A stretch of DNA of 64,000 bases, from contig OX393557.1 in NCBI GenBank assembly GCA_947650365.1, positions 46,935,979 to 46,999,978 of the forward strand, given 5' to 3'. Position 1 is the stretch's first letter. Each line of letters opens with the position of its first letter. A program made the position numbers and the translations under genes. The DNA is from Chamaelirium japonicum. Lineage: Eukaryota; Streptophyta; Magnoliopsida; Liliales; Melanthiaceae. Shown here piece by piece: positions 11,203-24,000 of the stretch. Below the pieces are notes generated by a model. It made no database searches, was not told where the DNA came from, and was given only the letters and a program-made list of their open reading frames with translations.

Positions 11203-11218
11203 CGTTATCAGCACGAAG
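11203..11218 (+). promoter_or_regulatory. Copia-1 primer-binding site (putative)
   Basis: CGTTATCAGCACGAAG follows the 5' LTR directly. Almost the same string follows the 5' LTR of Copia-2, which supports a functional role as the minus-strand primer site. The tRNA was not identified. Confidence 0.5.
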
Positions 11219-12788
11219 TCCGTAGCCGGCCGACACATGCAACGAAAAAAAAAAGAGAATGAAGGGAGAGAGTAGAAAGACCCGACGAGCACCGCGGCGA
11301 CAAACGGTGCGATGAGCATCACGATGAACTCAAATCAATACAAGGTACTTATGTTTGTCGTACCATCGTCATAGACCGTCGAAGACTACCTCCGGCAATA
11401 CCTGGGCCATCCGGTAGCCCTGCTGATGCCAACCCACCCGAGAGCCACCTTGGCTCCTTTTCCCATTGCCCGCGGCCACACACGGCTGAAGATCACCGGG
11501 AAAACGTTGTCTCCGGCCGGTGCTAGTGATCCCGAATCCAGCCCCTTCGACGATCCCGTCGACTCACCTCGAAACCCACCGCCCACCTCAGGCCAACCTC
11601 ACACGGCAGTGTTGGCCGCGCGCGACAGTGGCATCGGGCTCCAGGCGGCGTCCGACGGTGGCCTCCGTGCAAATCCGTTGGGATCCGAGCGGCGTCCGAC
11701 GGTGGGTTTCCGGCGAACCCATCGGGCTACGCGAGCGGCGGTTGTGGGCTGTGCGAACGGCGACGGCAGGCTGTGCTAGGCCGGCTGTGGGCTACGTGAG
11801 CGGCGCGAGCCGGCGACGGTTAAAGCTCTCCGGAAAAATCTAGGGTTTTTCTCCGGTTTTTCCGGAGAAGATATATAGTAACAACTGTTTGTTGGGTTTT
11901 AAACCCTATTACAACTCTAAACCTGACCCTATCTAGTTTTAATTCCGGACCCATTAGCCATTGAGTGGCTCAACTCGACCCGATCCGGTTTTAATTCCAA
12001 ACCCATCAGCCATTTAAATGGCAAACCTGACCCGTCTAAGTTTATATGCATTCACATATATTTAACTGTTTGATTTAATATAAACTGTCCGTTTTTATTC
12101 TGTGATTGTGGGCCTGGTCTTGGCCCGATCTGATTGATCCAAGTAAGGATCTTGATTATTTGGACCGTTCCGGACCCATCGGTATGATCCGATCTTATAA
12201 ATTATTTTTATATAATGTATGATTAAATCTGGACCGTTTAAATTTATATTATAATCTCAAGTCCGATATAGATCCGTTTCTAGCGATCTATATATGATTC
12301 TTGAGTATTTGGGCCATTCCGGACTCATCGATATGATCTGATCTTATCAATTTAAATATTTAATATATGTTATTATACACCATCAATTTTTAGTTATATG
12401 GTCATGGATCTGATCTAGACCTCATTTAAACGATCCGAATATATACATTGACTATTTAGACTATTCCGGATGCATCAGAACAGTTCGATTTCACAAACTC
12501 ATATTGTTTTACATGATATAATTGTTTATGGACACATTTAATACCTAATATTATTTGTTTATGGATATATGTCGACTAGTTACAATGATTACTTTTTAGC
12601 CACATCCATAGCCTGCGCGTGAGCTCAGCCCTTGTCAGCCGAGATAGTACAATGTGGCTATGGATAAATCTTAATTAGTTTTCCACTATGTAGAGGACGC
12701 ATAGTTCCATAATGGTTAGGATTTCGATGTTCCTAGAATCCGATAGTCTTTAATCCATCAATTAACTAGGCTCCTATTCCGTCCCCAG
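11219..12788 (+). other. Copia-1 leader region
   Basis: Untranslated leader: GC-rich at 11380-11860, then AT-rich with repeated ACCCGAYC/GATCCG-type segments, similar in style to the Copia-2 leader. Open frames in the GC-rich part look incidental. Confidence 0.6.
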
Positions 12789-13733
12789 ATGTCTAACCTT
12801 GTAAAGTTGGAGTTTGCTACTATTCTGTCCCCAGGCACAGAAAGCCTTAGTCCTGAAGACAAGGCTAAAGCGATAATCTTTCTGCGTCGTCACCAACATG
12901 TAGACCTGAAGAACAAATACCTAACCGTTGAAGACCCCTTAGTTCTATGGCAATCCCTACGGGATAGATATGATCATCAAAGGGCTGTCATCCTCCCAAC
13001 AGCGAGGAATGAATGGATAAACCTGTACTACCAAGATTTTAGATCGGTCGCAGAGTATAATTCTATAATGTTTAATATCGCGTCCCGACTTGACCTATGT
13101 AGAGAGCCAGTCACCCAGGGACAGATGATTGATAAGACTCTATCCACCTTTTATGCAACGAACGTTCTACTGCAACAACAATACCGGGAGCGAAACTTCC
13201 AGAAGATATCAGATCTGATTTTGGTACTCCTGGTTGCAGAGAAGAATAATAAAGTTATTATGAAGAATCACAACTTCAGACCTACTGGAGCATTGGCGTT
13301 CCCTGAAACATATGGCAATGAAGGATACTACAGAGGTAGAGGTAGATGAAGGTTTGGAAGAGGTGGTCGCCATAACCACTCCGGCAGAAGTGGCAGGGGC
13401 GACAAAGGTGGCAACCCCAGCAGAGGAGGCTTCTGAGGTAGAGGCAGACATGGCCACCCCAGCAGAGGTGGACTCAACCCGCGTCAAAATACAAATTTCA
13501 AAAAGCAGAATAAAAAGCCCTGGTACGCAGAACAAGTGAAAGAAGAGCCTCCTTCTAATAAATGGTCTACAGACACTTGCTTCAAGTATGGGCGTGAAGG
13601 CCATTGGTCTCGCAACTGTCGTGCATCTAAGAAAGAGGTGACAAATTTTCAAGCAACACAGAAAGCAGAAGATAACACAATGTATGACCTTGACAATGAT
13701 GACCTCCTTGGAGATGAACTCAATGAGATGTAA
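12789..13733 (+). pseudogene. Copia-1 gag with two TGA stops and a damaged zinc knuckle
   Basis: Starting at an ATG, the frame encodes a retroviral-type capsid of the UBN2/DUF4219 kind (KAKAIIFLRRHQ, KNKYLTVEDPLVLWQSLRDR). It is followed by a Gly/Arg-rich linker and a CCHC knuckle. It stays in one frame to 13733 but is broken by TGA at 13347-13349 and at about 13434, both at places where CGA (Arg) fits the Arg-Gly-rich context. The knuckle reads CFKYGREGHWSRNC, with Tyr where the second zinc-binding Cys should be. Gag packages the element RNA; this copy could not. Confidence 0.85.
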
Positions 13734-14038
13734 GGCAAAACTAAGCTCACAACTTCTGATTTCTACAATGATAACTAGGGGGGACAGGAGACTTTTAGTG
13801 ATAGACTGCCATCATTTATTTTTTTTATCAGAACAGTTGTTTGATTTTTAGTAATTAATATTTCGTTTGCTTGGTAGACTGTCATATTGTTTATTTTTAT
13901 CAGAACAGTTGTTTGCTTTATTGTAGTTGATATTTCGTTTGTTTGGTATAATATCTTTTAGATCTCCCTTATTAATATAAATGTTTCTCATTTCCTATAT
14001 ATCTTATATCAAATAATATTTTACTTCTTTGTTAGGAA

Positions 14039-17000
14039 ATGGAATCCAAGGGAGATATGAATTGTGATAACATAGGAACTCATATCTTTGTACAATCTGC
14101 CTTATACTCTAGTAACTCTAAAAGAAAGTTACTCAGTTTCAGAGATATAAAAGCAAATGGGTATCACATAGAAACTCTAAGCGAGAGGAACAATGAATTC
14201 TTATGTATAACCTCTAGTATTGGAAACCAGAAGTTTACTTTAGAGAAATTATCTAATCTATCCTTAGGGATATACTTCACTCACATTGGGATTGTTGAGT
14301 TACATGCAAATATGAGCCAGCAGCTCAGTATTAATCCAAGATAAATAGTGAGCTACATGCTGCATAATCCTATGATTTTTAATATCTGGCATGATCGCCT
14401 AGGACATCCTGGGGCAACAATGATGAAAAATATCGTAGAAAACTCTTGTGGTCATACTTTAGCACATTATCACATACCTAATGAGTTAGTTTGTATCCCT
14501 TGCTCCAAAGGTAAGCTTACTACCAGACTATCTTTTCTAGAAATTGAGTCTGAATCATCTTTTTTTCTTCATAGAATTCAGGGAGATATATGTGGACCAA
14601 TTCACTCCTCTAGTGGACCTTTCAAATGCTTTATGGTTTTAATAGATGCCTCAACTAGATGGTCCCATGTGTGTCTTTTATCGACTAGAAACCTTGTATT
14701 TGCTAAATTACTAGCATAAATAATAAAGTTGAGAGCATATTTTCCTGACCAGATCATCAAATCTATTAGGCTGGATAATGTAGCAGAATTTACCTCTTAA
14801 GCTTTTGATGATTTTTGTCTATCACTAGGAATAGAGATTGAACATCCTGTACCTCATGTTCATACCCAGAATGGTTTAGCAGAATCCCTGAACAAACGAC
14901 TTCAAATGATTGCTAGACCCCTCCTAATACATTCAAAATTATCTACTAGTGTTTGGGGCCATACAATTCTTCATATTGCATCTTTAATCAAAGTTAGACC
15001 AACTTCGTACCATAAGTTCTCTCCTGCACAATTAGTATCTAGGAATCAACCAAATATTTCTCATCTTCAAAAATTTGGATATGCAGTTTATGTTCCTATT
15101 CCCCCACCAAAGAGAACTAAAATTGGTCCCCAACGTAAATTGGGAATTTATGTAAGGTTTGAGTCTCATTCGATTCTCAAATATTCAGAACCCTTAACAG
15201 GTGATATTTTTACAGCAAAGTTTGCGGATTGTTACTTCGATGAGATAGTTTTTTCACCGTTAGGGGGAGATAAGAAAAATAATGAACGTCTCGTCCAAGA
15301 GGAACGATGTGAAATATCATAAAATACTTCCACTCTGTCTCATCTAGACCCCAGGACTCCCCAATGTGAGCATGAAGTTAGGAGAATAATATACTTGCAA
15401 TCTATTACAAATGAGTTTCCAGATGCATTCAATAATGTTACAAAAGTAACAAACTCACACATACCAGCTATGAATATACCTGCCATGATTGATATCCCAA
15501 ATAAGAATAAGGCAGCAAATAAGTTTGACAGACGCCAAAAGCGTGACAGACCTAAAGGTTCCAAAGATTTAGCTCCCTAGAAGAGGAGATTAAATAGCAT
15601 ATCACACCCTACAGCTCCTGAAGAAGCTGTTCCTGATATAAAATCTTCTGAAGAGAAGATTCATGACGGTCCGGAAGATGTCATGAATCAAAATCCAATT
15701 TTTTAAAATTAAAGCATATCGCTCCGGCCGAAGTTATACCCCAGATCCTAGAAGTGACTGGGAAAGAGGTACCGACCAATGATGAGATATCTGTATTCTA
15801 CACATACTTAGAGAAAATATAGAATAGAAAAAAATAGTCATCGATGATATATTCTTATATGCTATGACAAATGAGATAATAAAGGGTGATGATAATGACA
15901 CTGAACCACGCACAATCCTAGAATATCGACAAAAAAAAGATTGGCTAAAATGGAAGGATGTGATTAAAACGGAATTGGATTCCCTCGCAAAGCGTGAAGT
16001 GTTTGGACCTATAATATAAACCCCAAAAGGAATAACCCCTATAGGTTTCAGATGGGTGTTTATTAGAAAAAGAAATGAAAAGAACGAGATCCAAAGATAT
16101 AAAGCACGCTTAGTTGCTCAAGGATTCTCACAGAGACCTGTGATAGATTATGAAGAAATATATTCCTCAGTTATGGATGTCATCACATTCAGATATCTTA
16201 TAAGTCTAGCTGTCTCTGAAAGATTAAGCATAAGACTTATGGATATAATGACAGCCTACCTATACAGTAACCTAGACAGTGAAACATACATAAAAATTCC
16301 TAAAGGATTTGACTTACCAAACTCTAAATCTAAAAATACACATTCAATTAGATTAAAATAAGCATTATATGGTCTGAAATAATCTAGAAGATTGCGATAC
16401 AATTGGCTAAGTGAATATTTGTTTAGGAAAGGCTATAAAAATGACTCTATATGCCCATGCGTATTTATTAAGAAATTCCAGAATGGATTTACAATAGCAG
16501 TAGTATATGTAGATGATATAAATCTAATAGGATCTTTCGAAAAGATTGAGAAGGCAGGCTATCTTAAAAAGGAGTTTGAAATGAAAGACTTGGGCGAGAC
16601 AAAATTTTGCCTCGGCCTGCAGATCAAGCAAAATATACTGAAAATCTCCTGAAGATGTTTAATATTGATAAGTGTTATTCACTTAGTACACCCATAGTTG
16701 TAAGGTCTTTAGATGTTAACAAAGATATATACAGGCTTAGAGAGAAAAATGAAGACGTCTTGGGTCTTGAAGTACCCCATTTAAGTGCAATAGACGTAAT
16801 TCTTTATTTATCTCAATACACTAGACCTGATATTTTATTTTGTATTAATCTACTTACTAGATATAGCTCTGCACCTACATGTAGACATTGAAATGGTATA
16901 AAGCATATATTTAGATACCTAAAAGGGACATTTGACCTTGGTTTATACTATTCATGTAAAAGGACTAACCTAATTAGATATGCAGACTCTGGTTACTTAT

Positions 17001-17473
17001 CTGATCCCCACAAGGGGAGGTCACAAATAGGTTATGTGTTTTTTAATAGTAATGCAGTTATTTCATGGAAATCCACAAAGCAAATACTAGTAACAACGTC
17101 ATCCAATCATTCAGAGATATTGGCGTTTCATGAGGCAAGTAGAGAATGCGTATGACTACGATCAATAATTCAACACATCAGAGGAAGTTGTCAATTCCTA
17201 TCAGCTACGGATGAACCTACTAAAATTTACGAAGATAATGCAGCATGCATAGCTCAAATTCAAAATGACTTCATCAAAGGCGACATGACCAAGCATATCT
17301 CTCCGAAATTCTTCTACATCCATGAACTCCAAGAGAAAAAAGAGATTATTATAAAGCGGGTGAAGTCAGCTAAGAACTTGATAGATCTTTTCACCAAGGA
17401 GTTTACAAAGTCTACATTTCAGAATTTGGTGCATCAGATTGGCATGAGGAGACTTCACCAACAGGGCATATGA
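14039..17473 (+). pseudogene. Copia-1 pol remnant: integrase, RT, RNase H
   Basis: Segments in order are: end of protease region (NSKRKLLSFRDIKANGYHIE), GAG-pre-integrase (HDRLGHPGATMMKN, CIPCSKGK), integrase core (QGDICGPI, ASTRWSHV, HTQNGLAES, RPTSYHKFSPAQLV), reverse transcriptase (RYKARLVAQGFSQ, AVVYVDDINLIGS) and RNase H (YADSGYLSDPHKGRSQ, ISPKFFYIHELQ). Many stops and frameshifts interrupt it. Compared with Copia-2, the protease active-site segment (DSATTHT in Copia-2) is absent, which suggests an internal deletion just upstream of 14039. Non-functional. Confidence 0.9.
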
Positions 17474-17639
17474 ATGTTATTCGAAATTGATGTATTAACA
17501 GGGTGGGAAGTAGCATCTTAATGTATTAGGGGGATGGTGTATTTTCTTTTGAAGATTGATGTAAGCAAGACATGTAATAGAATGTAGGAAAAAGATAAGA
17601 GGGAGCATCCTACAGATGCAGATGGAGACACCCAGAAGA

Positions 17640-17885
17640 ATGTCTTTTGCACATTATACTTTTTTTCCTGCGATGAGGTTTTTTCCATAGGGTTTTCCCA
17701 TCGAAAGTTTTTAATGAGGCAGTATAAGTCACACCCACTAAGATTCCAAAAGAATCTAAGATTACAGACGAATCTGTTTCTGAATAACTATGTTCTTGAA
17801 GAACGCATTGTACTCTTTTTCCTTCACTAAAGGTTTTGTCCCATTGGGTTTTCCTTAGTAAGGTTTTAACGAGGTAATGTTTTAA
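17640..17885 (+). repeat. Duplicated 3' block of Copia-1
   Basis: Two related blocks (about 17648-17730 and 17808-17882) have the pattern CTTTTTTCC...GGTTTT...CCCA...GGGTTTTCC...GGTTTT(A)A(C/T)GAGG. The same doubled block lies just before the 3' LTR of Copia-2. It lies downstream of pol and upstream of the 3' LTR. Confidence 0.7.
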
Positions 17886-17908
17886 AATGTGGGGCATCCA
17901 AGGTGGAA

Positions 17909-18068
17909 TGTTATGAAATGTGTGGCTGCCCATTTTGGTGGGACAACTCTAACCCTAATCCCTATCTCTTTCTATATATGTGATAAATAAACAAGAGACC
18001 CTCACGTTTTCGTGAGAGCGTAGCCGTCATCCCGAGTGCATTCCTCCTTCTCCCTTTCTCTCGTAACA
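17909..18068 (+). repeat. Copia-1 3' LTR
   Basis: 160 bp, begins TGTTATGAAATG, ends GTAACA, and is diverged from the 5' LTR by substitutions and a small indel. The purine-rich AAGGTGGAA just before it is the likely polypurine tract. Confidence 0.88.
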
Positions 18069-18285
18069 AAAGCTAGGTTCTAATAGAAGGAAAAAAAGCA
18101 AACATGCATATGGGTCAAAGGCCAAACCGACCATCCAATCTAATCTAAACCAACTTTAATTGGATTGGATTTCAATCTCAGTTCGGTTTGGATTGGATTG
18201 GACGTCCTCAAAACCGACCATGGTTGGATCGGTTTGGGTTTTTTCCAAATAGGTTGGTTTCGAACCGATGGACACCCCCTACCTT
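18069..18285. repeat. Dispersed repeat R, copy 1, right part
   Basis: Continues repeat R after Copia-1. It matches 55325-55545, with ATTGGATTGGAT repeats and the end TTTCGAACCGATG-CACCCC. Confidence 0.8.
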
Positions 18286-18494
18286 TGTTGGTTGTCGCTG
18301 CCACAGGGAGGCCCCTACCTCCCTTGTTCCTCTTCTTCCTCCTCGTCATCTTCCTCCCTCGCCGAAAACTCTAAACGTGTTGTCTACTGACCTTGTCTAC
18401 GGCGGGTAGTTGCCAACACGTCAGTGTCTACTCACTGACATTCACATCATAATGCCGGTTGGTAGCTGACGATAGTGTCATATAATTGGCACTG

Positions 18495-18670
18495 ATTAGG
18501 GCTGTGCATCAGTTTGAAACCAATCGTTATAGATGAAACTCAAATCGATCCAATCTTTGTTGGTTTTGAGGATTCTCAATCTGATGCAAACAAAACTGGG
18601 ATTATTCATTAAAATCAGTTTGGATTGGATTGGATGATCGGTTTGGGTTTTGGCCCATATGCTTATTGTA
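18495..18670. repeat. Inverted partial copy of repeat R
   Basis: Begins TAGGGCTGTGCATCAG and follows the reverse complement of the right part of R copy 1 at lower similarity. With 18069-18285 it forms a loose inverted pair. Confidence 0.6.
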
Positions 18671-19599
18671 TTTTTATTTGTTTTGCCTTCTATTTGGCTC
18701 TCGTTTTAAATTACAAAAAGAAATTGTTGACTAATTATTAGATCAGAAAAAGATTTTTTAACAGATTTTTTAGCCATTGAGTATACATTAAGTTTTCGTC
18801 TTCACATTCCTAACTAAATACTGTTACCAACCATAATACATGACATCATTACCATGACTAGAAAAAATGCCAAAAATATAGCTCTCAAATTATTACGATC
18901 AATACCACAACATTCATGTAAGTCCTCCAATTATGAGATGACACATGGTATATTTTCGGTTCAGTTTTTTTTTTTAAATTTACACATCAGCCAACTCCTA
19001 CCAGTTTTTCGCACTTGAACGGAGGTTTCAAATGCGAGGAAAATCTGTGTAAAATTGGCAAAGATGGTACAAAAAAGCTTCGCCAAACACAGCCTTATCG
19101 AAGATAATACTGCTGCTCACATTATAAATAAACCAGGGTGTCGTTCGCCGGTTTTGGCGGTGTTGGTTGTTTCTCCACTTAGTTGTGGTAGTTCGTTGTG
19201 TTGCTTCTGCCAGGCTCTGGAACTCAAAATTATTTTTAGAGAAATAAGATATTATTTTATTTTAAGAAATAAGACTCGAAAAATAATTCATTTTGAAATC
19301 ACATCGAATCCTCGAAAGCCGAGATATGATAAAAAACGATTAAATCACACAAAAATCGATACTATTAAGAAACCCTAACTACCCCTGTAAATCGGATCCA
19401 TCCACCTCAAGTGAGCATCTAGAGCAGTGTGATGGATTGTAATCTTCATATGAACTTTGACTTCGTTGTGATGCACTTGACTAGTCTTCAGAACTGCGAG
19501 CACGATCATGACTCAACTGATCGAAGAAGGTTACATGTAATTGATACCTCACAAAATGGTTTGAACACATAAATTATGCCAATAAAGTTATGACCATGC
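18671..19599. other. No recognisable gene
   Basis: AT-rich sequence. The longest open stretch (19055-19378) has no recognisable motif. Confidence 0.5.
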
Positions 19600-20375
19600 A
19601 ACATGGTAACATGTTTCTCTCTATATAATATTCTCTCAAACTCTTTCGTTCTCTATGACATTCGTTGTCGAAAACATTCTCTCCCGACGACGTTCTCACT
19701 TTACAAATTTTTTTCTCTATAATATTCTCTCTAAAAATTTCTCTTTATAATATTTTTTTCTAAAAATTTCTCTATAATATTTTCTCTATATGATCTATAA
19801 AATATTCTCTATAACATTCTCTCTATATAACATAACTTTTCTCTCAATAATATTATCTCCGTATAACATCGTTCTCTCTCTACTAGGTTTTTGGTTTTTA
19901 TTATATTTTCTCTCCAAAAAAGTCTATAATATTTTATCCGACAGTCTCTATGTGCAACATTTCTCTCTATAACTTTCTCTATATGACATTGTCTCTATAG
20001 CTATTTCTCTCTCTGTGACATTCTCTCAGTATGACTGTTCTCTTTATATAGCGTTATCTCTATAAGTTTTTTCCCTGTAGCATTCCCTGTGTAATTTTTT
20101 CTTTATGAAATTCTATCTCTATAATATTCTCTCTACAATTTCCTTTCTTTGAATAAATTTTCTCTCTATATGATATTCTTTCTCTATAATTTTTCACTAT
20201 GACATTCTCTCACTACAACATTCTCTAGCTCTATGGTGTTCTCACTCTACAACTTTTCATTCTATATAATAATCTCTCTAAAAATTGGCTCTATAGTATT
20301 TTCTCTCTCTATTGCCTTTTTCTCTATAATAGTCTCTCTATGACTCTCTCTCTAAAACTTGTTCGCTCTCTAAAA
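19600..20375. repeat. Degenerate TTCTCTCTATAA repeat tract
   Basis: About 775 bp is built from variants of TTCTCTCTATAATATTC, pyrimidine-rich on the plus strand, without a fixed period. Short open frames inside are a by-product. Confidence 0.8.
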
Positions 20376-21033
20376 CAATTGGGTATATATTTAGTAGCTA
20401 GGTTTAGAATACAAAATAGGTATGGTATATTGTACATGATCATATGTGAGGAAGGTATCATGTGATAGAAAGAGGTGCCCTGAAGTATCAATTTGGTAAT
20501 AAAGGAGAGACAATCACAAAAAAAGAATGGTTCCAACAATTGGCATTGAGGGACTACCATAGTTTCTACCTGGCAAGAAAGGGCATAGCACAAACGACAT
20601 CACAGTCGTCCAAAAAACTGTAGTGATTGCAATTCACTTGTTCGGGTGTGATTCACGTGTTAGAGAGTACATGAAAGAGAGATAATACAAATGATTTTTC
20701 TAATTAACATCAAGTGGACATTAAATATCATTGAATGGGTATTTATCATCTTTGTAGTAGGTTATAATAGGATTTGTGAGATCGAACTGTGTTCACACAC
20801 GGGAGAAGGATTCCGACTCTTCAAAAGTGGTCTGTGTCACAACACGGGAGAGAGGCTACATTTTAGTATTATACTATTAGATACCGACCAACACGGAATG
20901 GTGGAAGTGAAGGAATTGGTTGCTTAGCTACGATGGCCATAGGAGATAATGAAAAGGAGTTATAATTCATTTCTTTCTTATTTCTTTCGGTTCAAAGTAA
21001 TATATACAGGCATGGTATAATTCCACAGTTGTT
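20376..21033. other. 3' flank of polygalacturonase gene; no other gene seen
   Basis: Holds only short uncharacterised open frames. The part next to 21033 is likely the 3' untranslated region of the minus-strand polygalacturonase gene. Confidence 0.45.
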
Positions 21034-24000
21034 TCATAAACAAGGCATTGGTACAACCTTCCCGATTTTAGCCAACTTAACATGTTGGCATAAACTTTTC
21101 GTGCCTTGTGTATGTTCTCCCACTAAATCAATGTCTTGCAACACTATGCCTTGGCATGGAGCACTCTTGCTGCAATCAAATGTGGTGGCTACTTTCGAAG
21201 AGCTTGTTCCCCTGATATTCTTGTACAACACATTACTCACTGTCACGGCGGATTTCTGCGATTAATCGAATGCATTAATAATCTATTAATGTTTGGTTAA
21301 GAGAGAGAAATATACGAGGGAGATAGCATGGACATATATACCTGCTCGTGACATGGCTGCTCGGAGTCGCAGTAGTTCTGATCGATGATAATAGGGTTTT
21401 GAACATCATACATCCAAATATTTTGGAATATTATGTTCTTCGCAAAGCCATATCCTCCCTATATGTTGGAACAAAAGCAAAGGTGATATATGGAAGAGCG
21501 GTACAAATGATACAAATAAGGGGGACTTAGTGATCGGTCCCTATAACAAGTCCCGGCCTATAGTAAGACCAGATGCGAACAATTCCCATTTCACGCTAGG
21601 TCCCTGGAAAAGGCGCGCAAAGCGCCTTCGGATTGAATGTAAAAAGGTATGGATGAGATGTGCCTATCGAGGTTGTGTGTGCCAATATTCTTCCGTGCAT
21701 AGTAGGGAACTGTCCAGAGGCACTTAACGCTAATGGTAAACATTAGCCATCCTCAACGTTAAACAACGCAAGAACTGTTTGAAGGAGATAATTTGCTCTA
21801 AATCTGTTCATATACAAGCCCTCCATTTTACAAACAATTGATTGTATGCACACATGCAAAATGCACATTGTCTATTCATGCAAATTATATACCATGAAAC
21901 AATTAATTTTCTAGATTTATGGACATCAAAGTACATGATCTACCTTTTTCTTTCTTAAATGATATTTTTCTTCTCAAAAACCTATCAGTCTTGAACTATA
22001 TTACCATGTTATTGAGCAATTATGTTTTTACTTATTTAATAGGAAAAGCATTTCATGAATAGACTATGAATGATCTTCAAGCTAGGAAGGAGGACAAGAA
22101 TTTTTTTTCATGAATAGTCAATGAAATTCTTGATTTGTTGATTAATTCTTAAAAATATAAAAATGCTCAATCAATCGATCAATTTGGCTAACGGAAACCT
22201 CATGTCACGAAACCTTAATTCTGGCAATATGAACCACTTCAGGCTCGGACTAATCCCTCCGTAAGTGAAGCCCGATCCACTCAGAATTTTCCACCGCACT
22301 CCTAGGTAAATCGCGGGGGGGGGGGGGGGGGGGGTCCTCATGGCGTTATGTAATTGCAAATTACCTGCCAGGTCTTAATCCGGACTCCATTTGTGGTGCC
22401 ATTCAATTCCACCGTGTCCATCATCACATCTGAGACGTGGGCTCCTGAGTTATTAGCCCCTAAACTCCCAATACTGGCCACCAAGATCAAAGGAATACAA
22501 GAGGTGTTAATCACCAAATCAGAGGGGGGAAAAAAATATTAGGAGGGCATAATTGGTGACCCTCACACAAATCTGATGAGATTAGAAGCAGGTTGAAGTT
22601 AGATAGATTCTCGGACCTGATTCCATGCCCCGGTCCGCAAACTATGTTCTTCCCTATCACCCTCCGCGAACCCGTTACGATCGATATGCAATCATCTCCT
22701 GAATTAATTAGTCCTCCAAAAAATTAAATTTACAGCTAAATTGATCGATCTCAGTTAAGCTCAAATTGAAGCTCTGGGCTCCGGGACTTTGCAGAGCCTA
22801 GAATCCCAGAATCGGGAGTGCATCCAAACAGTGCCTTAGGGCCTGTTTGGATATGCTCCGATTCCAGGATTCTAGGATTCTGGAAGCTAGGAATCCCTAA
22901 AAAGACAAAGTTCATGTTTGGATGTAACCCAATCCCAAAAAGTGTTTATGCGGAGAGCCCAAAATCGAGGCTCCGAGCTCCAGAGCCCTTTTTTTGGGAT
23001 TTTGGGATTTCGGGCTCCTAGAATTTCAGAATCGGAATCCTATCCAAACAGACCTTAATTAGGTCCTGTTTAAATAGGATTCTGATTCTGGGAGCACAAA
23101 ATCCGAGAATTCTGAAATAGGGATGCGGAGTCCGAAGCCTCGATTTTGGGCTCCAGAAAATGGCTCCCGGGAGCACATTTGGGCTCTCGAAAGAAACGCT
23201 TTATGGGATCGGATTGTATACAAACATGCTCTCCTTTTTTTTAGGGATTCTACGTTTCCAAAATCCTGGATCCAGAGCGTATCCAAACAGGCCCTTAGTT
23301 ATCACTAGGGTCGCGATCGATCGATAGAAGAGTTGGGTCTCGTTCGTTGGTACGATGATCCCCCACCTGTTCTGATGACACAATCGGTTATGAGCAACTT
23401 CTCGGTTCCCGTCACATGGATCCCATCCGTGTTTGGGCTCGTTGCGGGTGCGGCGATGGTGAGCTTCGAGACCTCGACGTTCCGGCATTGCTCGATCAGC
23501 ACATGAACCTGTTGGCTATCTTTTATCTTCAACTCCTCCACCCTCAAGTCATTGCACACGTAGAAGGCCAAAGCCTGCTAAAGCCATAGCTAGTCATTGG
23601 CTATCTCCATGGTAATTACATAGCTGATCACATGGAGAGCTAGGGACTACTCAACGTACCGTTGGCGCCGGGATACAAGGCTGAAGAGAGAAGAAGAGAG
23701 GTAGAAGAAGAAGTTAGCCCTTGTATTGTGTCAAGCCATGCAAGCAAAGATGTGAATGAAGAGTTGGGCTCACTAAGGATCTATTGATCTTGCAAGAGTT
23801 TTGCCACCATATCTTCCCCTTGCCGTCGAGGGTTCCACCGCCACCGACCGCAAGATGATCGATACCTTTGAATATGATCCAATGCCTCCGATGATTGTCA
23901 TCCCAATCCGATCGGTTCGAAGAAGCTTCAAGTGTCCCCTTGATCTGATATTTTTGCAACACAATCATAAAAAAAAACAATCTCAAAATTAGACTAATTA

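Larger units (their letters stand above)
11045..18068 (+). mobile_element. Copia-1: old full-length Ty1/copia retrotransposon
   Basis: Two short direct repeats (11045-11202 and 17909-18068) with TGTTA...TAACA ends bracket decayed gag and pol in the order gag, integrase, reverse transcriptase, RNase H, which is the copia order. Target duplication is AAAAC (11040-11044) versus AAAGC (18069-18073), one mismatch. The uninterrupted site is visible in R copy 2 near 55325. The LTRs differ at roughly one position in eight by eye, and all frames carry stops, so the element is old and inactive. The pol sequence is related to Copia-2, and the GHWSRNC-type knuckle recalls the Ivana/Oryco lineage, which is tentative. 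Confidence 0.92.

Noticed and set aside
11386..11843. Open frames in the Copia-1 leader
   Set aside because: GC-rich leader sequence. The real gag starts at 12789, and Copia-2 has no matching protein here.
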